NCBI GenBank assembly: GCA_963681505.1
Contig: OY811971.1
Span: 12,295,232 to 12,359,231 of the forward strand
DNA from: Eunapius fragilis
Taxonomy: Eukaryota > Porifera > Demospongiae > Spongillida > Spongillidae
Reading direction: 5' to 3'
Length of the DNA: 64,000 bases
Shown one piece after another: positions 11,232-24,100 of this stretch. Under the pieces are notes generated by a model, which ran no database searches, had not been told where the DNA came from, and saw nothing but the letters and a program-made list of their open reading frames with translations. Each line of letters begins with the position of its first letter. The stretch's first letter is position 1. The translations under genes were made by a program, and so were the position numbers.

Positions 11232-11490
11232 AAACAAGTGATATAAACATTCTCTACACGAGTAGGTTGGTGGAATGTAGAAATCGCAGGTGATGGTGTA
11301 AAACGCAAGGGAACAAGGCTTTCGATATTGAAAAGGAATAATGAAATAGACTTGTATTAATTAGCACACACAGTTAAGGTCTATTTCATTATTCCTTTTC
11401 AATATCAGAAGCCTTGTTCCCTTGCTTTTTATATCCCATCACCTTTGATTCATGTATACCCCCCAATCTTCTTCCATACAGAATTTTGAT
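11232..11490. mobile_element. Hairpin element, foldback family 1, diverged copy 3
   Basis: Same layout as copies 1 and 2 but more diverged: 'gaaacaagtgatataaaca' on the left, 'gtgtaaaacgcaagggaac' inside, and the complements 'gttcccttgctttttat' on the right. The inner arms (about 11322-11360 and 11375-11412) pair almost perfectly through a 39-bp stretch ending 'cattattccttttcaatat'. The inner sequence is largely unlike the other copies, while the outer arms have decayed. Confidence 0.7.
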
Positions 11491-12028
11491 CGCATCTTTA
11501 TCATGTCTTTATCACTTCTACAACAAGCAATTCTCATTTCAAAATACTGTGGCATTTTACTAAATACACTTCCAGCCCATGGGCATATACACTATATACA
11601 CTATAATTCCATGAAGCATTGATTAATTTGCTCGGGGTTGCGAACTGCAGTTAGGGCAGTCATATATGACAGGGGACTGACACTCCACTCACCAAGATGG
11701 TGAATCCATCGCCATTCGGTTTCAAATGATAACTGTTATTGGAAACCCAAGCGGCATGATTGCCCTTGTTTGCCTAGATGGCTTCAACATGATTTCCATG
11801 CAAAGTACCCATGTGCCATGTACCCATGTGCTTGTAACAAGGCATGCATACAACGTTATATGTCAAAACAGGAATTGAACATATATGTGGAAGTCCATAC
11901 TAGCTCAACAATGCATATGCAAAAAACATCTTCATCATTCAATATATGAGTACTTGTATGTCAGCTTATCAACTAATTTCTGAACTATATATAATATCTG
12001 TACTAGGACCTTATACACAGTGGAATTA
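11491..12028. other. 3' flank of the FES/FER-like gene
   Basis: Downstream of the minus-strand stop at 12029. No gene recognised. It should contain the 3' untranslated region and polyadenylation signal of the kinase; several AT-rich candidates exist but none stands out. Confidence 0.3.
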
Positions 12029-12181
12029 TTATTGTATGCTGTCTTGAAGATTCTTTAATATGGTGCACAGTTCAGAAAATTTAGGTCGATCATCAGGTTC
12101 ATACGTCCAGCACAACATCATAACCTTATAAATTTCCTCTGGGCAATCTGCTGGAGGTGTCATTCGATAACCTTTTTCAAT
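12029..12181 (-). CDS. FES/FER-like gene, last coding exon
   Basis: Reads [20 protein letters not shown] then [12 protein letters not shown] and ends at a TAA (12031-12029). It completes the C-lobe with the GYRM and RPxF motifs. The acceptor 'gttctacag' at 12190-12182 is in phase with the donor at 18265. The end closely resembles the plus-strand tail at 2-73. Confidence 0.9.
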   Translation of the reverse strand: MEKGYRMTPPADCPEEIYKVMMLCWTYEPDDRPKFSELCTILKNLQDSIQ

Positions 12182-15100
12182 CTGTAGAACAAGAGAACTT
12201 GAATGTACAATACAAAAAGCAAGACAAATGATGTCACAGAGGGGAGGGAGAGACAAGTAGGGAAAAGTATGCTAGCCCGGATAATTTAGTCTTTCCAGAA
12301 TACAAAACCACATCAGTAACTGTTTCTATATCTTTGTACTAGACAAGAAGATTTTTGAAAAGCAGTTATGGGGATGAATATGACGTGTCACTTAACACCT
12401 TCTATGACACATTAAAATATGATTGCTTGTTTGCACGGATGAAAAAAGCTATCATGTTAAACAGCTGCAAACCTCAAAATCATTCGATTCCAGAGAAAGC
12501 CCTAAAATAGTACTGCTCTTAACCAGGAGTTGGTATGCATTACCGAAACAAAAAAAATCATCAATGTAGCTCTCAGTAATTAGACTAGTATTAAATGAAG
12601 TAAAAACACCATTTCATTTGATAATAGATTATGTAATGTTGAGAAATTATTGGCGGGATCAAGCGCGAAAAATGTGCACACACTTCACACAACGATTATG
12701 AATTATTACATGGATTGCAATCTATGGCGGCAAGATCCTCGTTTCACATGAATTTTCACGATTCATCACAATGAATGAACGGCGGCTGGTCAGAACATAG
12801 CAGCTTTGAACTAGTACACGCTTTTCTTTGAAGAGTTTTCTTTTACATCTTATCTTTTTTTTTACCGGCATGTGTGTAGTGCAAGGTCCCTAAATGTATA
12901 ATGTCTGCATGAAGGATGATTTATACTCATTGAAATTGCAGTCACCTTAAGTAAAGTCAACCTTTATCATTTGGTTGTGGGGCCAGAGCTGGCTGTGGTG
13001 CCATAGCTGGTTGTGGGGCTAGAGCTGGTTGTGGGTCCAGGGTATGGAGCCAGAGCTGGTTGTGGGACCAGAGCAGGTTGTGGAGCCAGGGCTGATTGCC
13101 GGTCCAGGGTATGGAGCCAGAGCTGTTTGTGAAGCTAGATCTGGTTGTGGCTGGCTGTGGGGCAGGGCTGGTTGTGGTACCAGAGCTGTTTGTGGGGCCA
13201 GGCTGGTTGTGGTGCCATAGCTGGTCGTGGATCCAGAGCTAGTTGTGGAGCCAGGGCTGGTTGTGGGGGCCAGAGCTGGTTATGGGTCCGGCATGGAACC
13301 AGAGCTGGTTGTGGGGCCAGGGCTGATTGTGGAGCCAGAGCTGGTTGTGGAGCCAGAGTTGGTTGTGGAGCCAGGGCTGGTTGTGGAGCCTGGGCTGGTT
13401 GTGGAGCCAGGGCTGGTTGTGCAGCCAGAGCTGGTTGTGGGGTTGTGCATTCATGAGGTCAGGGTAGCACAGTTGTACATGGGCCCAGGGTTGGTGTGGG
13501 ACCAGAGCTGGTTGTGAGGCATGGTTGTGGGCCAGAGCTGGTTGTGGGTCGTGCATGCATGGGGTCAGGGCTGCATGGTTGTGCATAGGATAGGCCCAGA
13601 ACTGGTTCTGAGGGTAGGGCTGATTGTGGATGGGGACAGGTTTGGTTGGGCATGGTATCAGGGCTGGTTGTGCATGGGGTCAGGGTTGGGTTGTGGGGGT
13701 AGGGCTGGTTGTACATGGGGTCAGGGCCAGTATGTGAGACCATGGAAGCATGCATGGACATTAGAACCTTTCATTTTCTAAAATGCCAGTGTCTGTTGTA
13801 TAAAACAGTCCGTGCACAACCATAACGTAGTACTAGACTGATTAACCGTTTTGACCTAGTTGCTAGGTCCCGTGCACGAACTGTTAACTTCAAAACGTAT
13901 AACAGAGCCACTTAGAAAACAAAAAATTATCAAGTTCATTCCATGTACAATACAACGCTATGCACCGTTGGAGCCAGAAAACTTCCTCAGTTTGTACACA
14001 AGCCAATGAGTAACGACGTACCGCTAAAAGTGTATATGTTTTAAGTCGCACAGTGTTCGTTTGGCTTAAGCTACGATCATGGTACTTGTGGTGTCGGATA
14101 GAGTACAAGTTTTGTAACCAAAAAACAGCGTCAAACATGCTACCAAGTGTTGTGTTAAAAAAGAGTAGCGCACATTCGGACATTCCAACGTTGTTCGATT
14201 GCAATATTTCTTTGCTAAGCACACGCAGCCATTTCAATATTTCTGGGCGTAGGTCTTTTTGACCCACGTTTCAATGTTTTGAAACAGTAGTGTCCGGCGA
14301 GGTGACATTTTCCGCTCAACGGAGCAGCCCCTGTATGAAAATAAGCGTGCAAAAACCCATTTATTATTTTCTAAAAAGCGGTACGAGGTCTATCACACAT
14401 TCTACTCCATGGCTCATGCGATTGTATAGTGCATCGATGGACGAACCTAATATGTGGTTAATTTCACGACCTCTATTTTCAGAGGACTGCTAAAACTAGC
14501 AAAATACTGCTCACACACAAACTTACGCAGCAATATATGTCTTACCCAGGCTGATACTTTTACGTACATGTACATGTATTTCATGCAACGTTTGGGATAT
14601 ATCGCATGTATAATTAGAATACAAATTATTGGGTGAATGAGGGTCAAAGACCACTCGCTTACTTGGCTTCGATACACACGGGCAGTTATTTTCTCCACGC
14701 TGAGGCAGTTTTTCGGCATTCCGCATAAAATAAATGCATTTTCTTGTTCCTACCTATGTCGTATCATTAGAGCGCGTAACTTTTTTTTCTACGCAGAGTG
14801 GTCTCAGCATTGTACACGTAAGGCAAGCTCCTTTTGAACCAGAGTTACGAGGCGATAAAACTTTAACTCCTCTGAAAAACAAAAATCAACATTTCAATAT
14901 CATACGCTATCCGTGGGCTTTGGTAATCTTGGGCTAAAGATTGCTTAAGTAAGCACCTGATCAATCTATCACTACTTCCACTATGTGGCCTCAGCATATG
15001 ACTTTACATGCTCACGGTTTCTTCTCGGGTGCAGTCCCCGGCCCTTGGTTTCAAGAAAAAACCTGTTTGTTTGTCCTAATTACCAGCAGCTGGTGGCTAA

Positions 15101-18100
15101 TTCACACCATTCCTCTCACCTTTGGAAATGCTCACATGCCTCCGCCGCACCTCCTATTCAGTCCCTTCTCCATGTCCAAGAGGCCGACCCTCCTGTTCCC
15201 CTGCCCACATTTGATTCTGTCTGTAATTTACCAGGCCGTACAGTTCGACACATCCCTGTGAAGGACAGACTTGTGTTTGCCCTTGCTTTGTGTTCTGCCT
15301 TGAGGTCTAGCTGCCTTACATGATAACTCTGAGGTTGCCTGGCTTAAGGTGTTCATGCTGCCTAAATGCATTCTCAATGTCTGTGGCCTTCATTTCCCAT
15401 GGTGTTATGGTCAGCATCCTGCCTTTTGGCCCCCTTTGGGTACTATTTCCTCAGAAATAGCTTACAGCAAGGCGATTCCCTAGGTCCCCTTCTTTTGTCT
15501 AGTATTGGAACAGGTAGTCTCAGCAATTGCGAAGGATGCTGACTGAGCATCCCTATTGTTTCATAAATGGTGCGTTGATGATGGTGTTGTTGCTGACCCT
15601 GCATTGCAGCCATTGCTCGTGTTCTCGCCATTATCCACCACCACCACTTGTCCTTTACATCAACATCGCCAAGTGTGAATTTTTTAAGTGATCTTAGTTC
15701 TTTCCCAGATGAGATGAAGCAATCCAATGTGCCCCACTTTGAGATCCTGGGGGGTGACTTAGTGTTCTGTGCAAAGTTTGTAGCCCAGAAGCAGTCAGAG
15801 GCTTCCAAGTTATACTTCAGCAGTTAGAAGCTGTGGGTTCTATCAACCCCCAGGTAGCTCTACTTCTTCTTAGACAATGTGGGACTATTGTAGACTGGTG
15901 TACTTATCTAGAAATACTCCACCTCTCCTAGTTAGGGGAGCCTTTGCCCTGTTCGATGATCATGTGCAGCAATGCTTCTCAGAATGTACTGCATTGGATG
16001 CTTCTGCCTCCACCTGGCAGCAGGCACAACTTAGCTTAAAGCTGGGGCTTCGGCGCCTATCTTGCCATTCCCCTGCAGCATACATAGCTACATTTCAGTC
16101 TTAAGGCCTTTCCCTTTCATCTGGTAAGTATCTGTTCTCTTCAGTCCACCTTTACAATAGTCTTGTGGACTCCCAGAATTCTCTCACCCCTGAGTCAGTA
16201 GGCAATTCCCCTCTTTCACAGAAGGTTTTATCTTCCAAGATTGAAAACCGACAGTTCAGTAACCTTTTTCACAGTGCAACCTTTTCTAAGCTTGCAGGTC
16301 GCCTTTCCACCAGACCAAGTACAGCCGCCTAGGATTGGCCTTAGTGAGAGCCAATTGCAGAGTCATCCTGTCTAGGTTAACATGACTGTAAGGCCACATG
16401 AATTATAATAATTATGCATTATTATGTATCTTAGTATAGTTTGAAAATGATGCAGCTTTTACTATGATTAACTGTTAAAATGTTACTGTTTCGAAGATAA
16501 TCTAACAAAAAGATATGCGCTCCGTATCACTTTAGTTGCCCTGAACTACCTAAACGCGCCATGGTTGGCATTTCAGCTATAGAAATTCTCATGCAACCCA
16601 CTTCTGCGTATCTTGATCACTGGTTGGAACAAGCCCACTTCTATCGGTCTGTTCACGGATCTAATAAAAGTACGAAAATACGGTGATGATCGCTATAGCT
16701 GCCTTCAGGCTGTGTTTTTAAATAGGTCGTTTTAAATAACCTATAGGCTAACTTAGTTGAAAGAAGCGCTAGCAAACAACTGAGATACTGTGTAAGAGCA
16801 AGATGGTCACAACAAAAGCCTTTGTTTCACTTTAAGCGGGGAACGAGACGAAACGAGGGTGGTGACAATTTTTGATGTATAGTTATGCGGCGGATTCCAA
16901 TCCATAATTAATATCCCTGCTTTACACAGCGGAATCTTCGCATTGGATAGAGTAAAAATTTAACAACGTACTTGTATATACTAATTTTGAAGTGATTGGG
17001 CCGCCCTTTATTTAAAATGTGCCAAGAGAAATGGTGTTTTTGTGTGCGTGCATGTGTGTGTGCGTGCATATGTAATGTGTGTGCGTGTGTGTGTACATGC
17101 ATGTAGCTGCAAGTGAGTGTTCCATTCAGATGAAATAAATCGGTGGGTGCCGGGTTAAAAATATCTGTCAGCAGAATGCCATACGTAATTGAACGATTGG
17201 TGGAATGGGGGGGGGGGGGGGGGGTTTAGTTTTTACTTCTATTCGTACCGGTGTTATGTGTTTCCCTCTCGGCTCGCACCAAGTCAATGTACGTGAACGT
17301 CATTCGCACGAATCGAGTGTACACACTTTGCACAGCATAACTGACTATGTAAAAATTTGATTTGATATTAGATTATGAGATAGGCTGGATTTCCCAGATC
17401 ATGTAATGGTGAGTTATACAAATTTAATTCAAATTGTAGTCGACATTTAACATTTTCAAGTTTGATTTGTTGTTTTGAATTAACTAGTGAAATGATATTT
17501 CATACTTTTTCAAACTTTTGTCAAAGTTAGTGTGAAGACTATAATCCATGTCATTAACATACATTATTGTGTCAAATTAATTAATTGCAAGCTATTTGAA
17601 TTTTATCTTATGAACTGAACTGTTCAAGATAATCGAATTCAATAATGCATTTTGATTTGTCCATTTAGATTGAAAATGCTATAACGAAATTAAAAGAGTT
17701 GTGTTCATTCTTGGACACCATGCATATTTTCGCATATAGAAATGGTGTAGAATAACGTTTTCAAAATAGAAAGTCGATATCGTCAACAGTTTAGACAATA
17801 AAGCAATTTAATTTGGATGTTATATACATGTATATCCACAAGGGTGAAAATCTCGTAGAACGTTTCATGTATTCCTTACCCATAAATGAATAATATCTGG
17901 ACAGTTTGGATGAATTTAATGACGTTCAGATATGGCTTAATTAAAGCTGAACTTTAAAAATAAGAAATGTCGTTCTGTAATCTTAGAGAGATGGCATGCC
18001 GTGATTTACCACAAAATTGAAAGCAGTCATTCTGAATTAAAGAAATCCGACTGTTCCCTTTTACCGATATTGCTAAAGTCACAATTTGAACAAATAGGTT

Positions 18101-21100
18101 TTTGCAAATACTTGCATAAAACTAATATAGCTTACAGGCCTAAAGAAAAAAGATGAATCAAAAAATCATATTACATTTAATTATCATCAAATGCATATCA
18201 TCACCAGTGCAGCAATACATATATTGAGAGAATACTCAAGGTCGCAAACTGCTCCTAGTACTTACCCGATTCTTCACGTCGATGTTGGTCATGCCTACAT
18301 AAGGTGTAATACCTCCAGAAAACACCTCCCACAATAAGACTCCATAGCTCCAAACATCACTGGCTGAAGTATAAAGTCCACGTTTCAAAGCCTGGGAAAA
18401 CAAGTTGTTCGATGAGGACACTAGAATCTATGCATATAGTAATGAAACCTCACTGCAGTCCTTCTATGTACATGATTGACATGGGAAAGATGGGTTCGGA
18501 TCATAGAAACTAATTGCATTCATCTAAACTAAGGATTTGTCAGACATGATGGTGCTGGACTCCATAACCTTTCTCAGTGATGAAGACAACATGATCTATG
18601 TATGTTAATACTATACTATCCCCATATAGTTTTGTTTTGCTTCCAAAATTTCCTTCAATGTTGCACTTTAGCACTCATGCCCTGCTAGAGTATGACATTG
18701 AAGTTCAACCTCTCTGGACTCATGTAAGCATTGTTATGAAAAGGGAACTAACATGAAATTTTTCACCGAGGTGCATTAAGATTTATGTGGTGCTATGTTA
18801 AAATTCAGGTCATTGTTATTCGATGCTGGACAAGCAACAAAGTTATAGAAGACTCAGAACAACAAAAATTTAGGTCATAGTACTCCATGATGGGCAGATC
18901 AATTTCTAGTTGAGAAAATTTTAAATAACTTGCAACATGTGATAGGCCCTTTCTATTTTGTCCTTGCTACATTGATAAAGATTAAAGTAGAGTGTTAACG
19001 GTGTTTGAAAGAACAAAGTGACAACATAAATCATAAAACCTATAACACAAGCTTGACAAATCACTGGGCCTCAATTGCACTAAGAATGGCCAAAGCAGAC
19101 GACCAAAATAGGTTCATGTTTTATGCTACGTAATATGTTTTGGCTTAGTACAGGTGTTATCAAGCTACCATGTCCACTAAAAAAATAACACTTAACTGCC
19201 TATAGACTCCATGCATGGTTAGACTAAATGAAAACGGGACTGGATCTTTACATTGCTATCTGTCAAAACCATTGAATGACACCACGCCACCATTACAGTT
19301 TGTATTTTTACTTTCTCTTGTCATATGACATGCTTTGAATAGTTGAACTGCACTCAAATTACAATGATCCAATACCTGGCGAACTTTATACTTGGAATTG
19401 AGCAAGTAAAAGCTTGTGTCTTTTCGTTACTTGCTCAATTCCAAATGTAAACTTCGCCAGGTATTGGATCATTGTAATTTGAGTGCAGTTCAACTATTCA
19501 AAGCATGTCATATGACAAGAGAAAGTAAAAATACAAACTCGAGATTCATGTGAAAACCTCTTCCATCTGTAAGAGTAAGTTTTTATTTTAACTTAGCTAT
19601 TTCAGATGCCAGAGTGAGCAATGGCAATCCCTTAGAATACCGTGCTGGGTTGGTTGGACAACTAGATTGAGGGTTACCACACTGAAAAAAAGCATCACAC
19701 TAGCTGATGTTGACATGGAGGACCAAAAGGACTTCTTACCACTATTCTAACACCAGTCAAAGTTCCATCATCCAGGTACCATTTGAATAAATATATAAGC
19801 ACAGCCCACATCAGATGCCTCTCAGTTTTCAAACGGCTTGGGATATATCATGTGATTATGTCTGCCGACTTGAGACTGAAGAGGGACGTCTACTCAAAGG
19901 GAAGACACTGTTTTCATTAGCAACATGGCTGGGATTTGGACAGATGGAACAAGCACCATTCCTTGTGAACCGCTCCCCGAGGATCTCTTACATGGTTGAC
20001 ATATTCAAAGAAACCACTTAGTGGACATATGTTATTCATGCCCATCCACAATGTATGGTGGTATTATTATATACATATGTGTGAAGATCAACACTCATTC
20101 AAGAGGTGATCATCACATCATTCCAGAAAGGAATTACAATGATGAAATGGATGCCAAATCCGGTAATCTAGGCTGTGAAGATGGTGGTGGGGTTGCGATG
20201 CCTGAGCACAATGACGAACAGGCTGAGACACTGAATGAAGAAGCGAACTACATGTGCTTGTTGAGAACACAGTAGGGAGGGCTGGGAGGTCATCAATGTA
20301 TGGGTAATGGAGGAGCCACATGATCAGAATAATTCAATATAGAGGAATTGTATCGGAGATGGGTTTGTTTAATGCTATGAGTTATGACATAATGGCCATG
20401 CTATTCAATTTTTTGACTTCAGAATCTGCATGCTTAGGGTTGAGGGAAGTTTGGGTCTATATATATTAGAATATCATACAGTGGTAAAGTGATAAGCCAA
20501 CACGTTTAAGGGAATACTGCATGTTAAACAGTTATGGCACTGACATGGATGCAGGAACACAATTTACAGAAGGGATTGATGTAGGGATGCACCAATAAGG
20601 CATTATTCATATTATGAAGTGATGTTATTATATATTGAGCATGTAAAATTATTAAGAAATTAGATACATTAATGCAGCAAATGTGGTCAATTATCAAGAA
20701 TGCCCAAAACAAACGACTAAATGTATAACAGATACTGAACCATGCATACAATACTAAATGCACTCTTACCTCTGGTGCAGTCCACTTTATTGGAATAGGC
20801 TTAATTCCTTGCATCTGATACAACACACAATCATCATGACTCATACCAAAGTCTGAAATCTTTACAATCTCATTGTCTCTAACCAGGCAGTTTCTGGCAG
20901 CAAGGTCACGGTGGATACAGCTTTTTTTTTCGAGGTATGCCATTCCAGAACAGGCATCAATGGCCATATGGAGTAATTTTTCCTTTGAATTACAACTATT
21001 TTTTTTCAAGAAATTGAGAAGCGAACCACCAGTCATCAGCTCCATTACAATCAGTGGTTCAGTATTCCAACAATAGCCTATTAACTTGATAATGTTTGGG

Positions 21101-24100
21101 TGGTCATGCTGCTTTAAGATCTCTACCTCTTTAAAAAATTTGTCTTTATCCATGACACAAGTTGAATGGCAGGTTTTTACTGCTACTCTTTGGCCATTCC
21201 ATTCCGCTTCGTAAACTTCTCCGAATTCTCCTTTTCCCAGGTTTTGTATCTTTTTAATTTCATTTAGTTGTAACTGCCATTTGTCATACTTAATAACTGG
21301 CTTAATCAAAAGGGCTCCAGAAGTTGATACAGGTAGTTGCGATTTGTTGTAGAAATCTAGTAATTCTTTCACAGAAGGGAATTGCTTTGCTTCTAAATAA
21401 TACACCTTTTGTTTTATTCCAGCCTATTGAAAAGACCTCATTATCATTAGTAGTAAGCACAATACATCATGTGGTGTATGGATCATTTGATTTTATCTCA
21501 ATGCACCTTCATTAGCTATCCATAAAACATATAGTCAAATTCATTATCATTACTACAAAAATTAAACCTCATGCAAATTAGTGGAAGGTACTTTTAAAAC
21601 ACACCATAATTACCTGTAAACAGTATGATTTAGACTAACATGGCATACACTAAAGCCAGCTGATTAATTACTCCCAAACGTCAGTATTTATAGTATTGCT
21701 GCTCATAAAAATAACTGCAACCACACCAATTTATTTATGCTGGTGTCCGTGCTAGTGGAACACCAAAAGTAAAGGATGGCATATGACACACCAGAGAATT
21801 GCAAAGAATAAGGGTGGATTTGCAGGATGACCTTGCAATAAAGTTTCAATGCTTTGTATGTGATTGATGGTGGCATCAACCAGCAAGTCATAACAACAGA
21901 TATGGTGAGGTCATCACAGCTAATATAAGCCAGCAATGACAAGATAATGTACAATGTGGTTATTACTAGTATTTTGCTATAACTAACGTTGCATGGATAC
22001 AAATGCACACGCAACTCATACTTGATCTGTCTCACGAATGATGAAGTGCTTCTGTTGTCCTTCACAGTTTACAGTAAGTACAAACTTGTTTTGTTTTGGA
22101 CTGTAGCGAACAAGGTAATCTCCATGGTTCTTACATTTTTGCTCAGCCATTGTTCTTTCTATGTCACCATAGAACCATGGTTCACTTTCTATTCCTATAT
22201 TGAACTACTTTAGAAAATCAATAACCATCATGAGGACAAAAAGTATTCAACTCACTACATCCTCATAAGCTGCATCATCATCGTTTTCATGATCATCATT
22301 ATCATCATCATCACCAACAAAAATACCATCCTTATCCTTCGCATCACCATAGGGGTCTTGGGCACTTTCTGCGACTGCCGGATATGTAACGCTTTCATGT
22401 GATTTTCCATGAGATCTTTGTTTGATCATGGTTTCTTTGTCCTGCAACGTTTTGTTATATACCTGCAAGAAATGTGATAATCCTGATTCCATTTATTTTC
22501 CCACCATTTCTTATTTTCCCTTTCCCTTTTATGTATCCACTGTTTGCACACAACCTTGTATAAAAATCCTATTCTTAATGGTAAAAGTAAGAGGATAAAA
22601 CGTAAATTATATTTTACTGCTTTCTTACATCCATGCATTGAATTAGCATGATTCATGTGCAACATGGAATGATACACAAAATAACATTCATCACGAGTTT
22701 TGCAATATGCCATTTCAGTCAGTTGCAGACAACAATGAACCAATAAGAACTTTTGCCTAGCTCTGACATATTAGGAAAGGATTTATAATTATTAATGCCA
22801 GCATTATGTTGCAAAAATTACACATCATTAGGTTTATTCTATTTATTCTAATGGCCAAGACCCTTTACACTCTGCAAGTCCTTTTAAATGAAACTCCTGG
22901 ATTCATCCTTGCAATAAGCAATAAATATAACCAATTTATTGATAGTGCTGCATTTTTTAACACGTGTGTAAAGATTCATACGCATGTATTTGTGTGCATT
23001 GATCTAGCAACTATAGTATTTCAGTTGCAATATTTCAAATGCTTCAATTTACTACCTCTGTTTCTGCTGCATCCTATTTGGTTTATTTTATTTGATACTT
23101 CTACACTGTAGGAGCATCCAGTTAAATTCCATTTGTTTTCTGAACCCATTTTGTGTAAACAATGATCAGTACTTAAAGAAAATTTCTCACTAACAACCAG
23201 AGTAATGATAATTACCTTCATACTGCCACCTGAATCAGTTGTAGATTTGTTCCTTCCATCACTCTCCTCACCAAAGTGTTCAAATAATGGAGGAGGAAAG
23301 CCATTCAACTCATTCAGATCCTCTTTAACCCTTGCAATCTTCAACTATTGAAACATGAAATAGATATCAACGCTAAACGCCGAACAAAAAGTGGTGAATT
23401 AACACATACAATTATGAAACTTAGCTAACTAAATATATAAAACACAACCATAGTTTCATAGTGTGCTTTGAATAGTATTCAGTACATAAAAAATTTTAAT
23501 TATAAAGTATGAAAAAAATTAATCATACATGTATTATGGCATTAGACATATTAATGTATCATTGATTCAATGTTCGCAGGGTAATCTGTCATTGATTTTA
23601 CTTCTATTTCAACCCTACAATTGAAATGAACTGGCATATAGTATTGTAATTATGGCATAGAATTTAGATATTGAATGGTCTAAATAAGGTACTTGTCTTT
23701 GAGAAATTTATTATCTATACACACAACCAAAAATGCATGCATACACACAACATGGTTACATAAATATTAACCTTGTGTAATAATACTCGCACCATTCGCT
23801 GATGGAATTAAGCTGTGCAAAATGGGTTTTGGAATAAAAAGTATATTTTTGTACTAGGATGTGAAATAGTTTATTATGACTAATTAAAAATTATAAACTG
23901 CATAAATATTCATTGCAAACTCCCTGAATAATCTTCATGTGTATTGAAGGTGATTATTGTTTATTGAAATTAAACACTTCTGCATAAAAATAGTATTTTT
24001 ATTGATATGCTTCATAACTACAATATTACAAACCTTTTCCTTCTCAATTATGCAATCCAGGGACTTCAGTTCTGCCTCCAATTTTGCCATCTTCATGATC

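Noticed and set aside
13029-13781. Cys/Gly/Ala-rich and Pro/His/Asn-rich open frames
   Set aside because: Artefact of the 18-bp minisatellite in a kinase intron; open on both strands.
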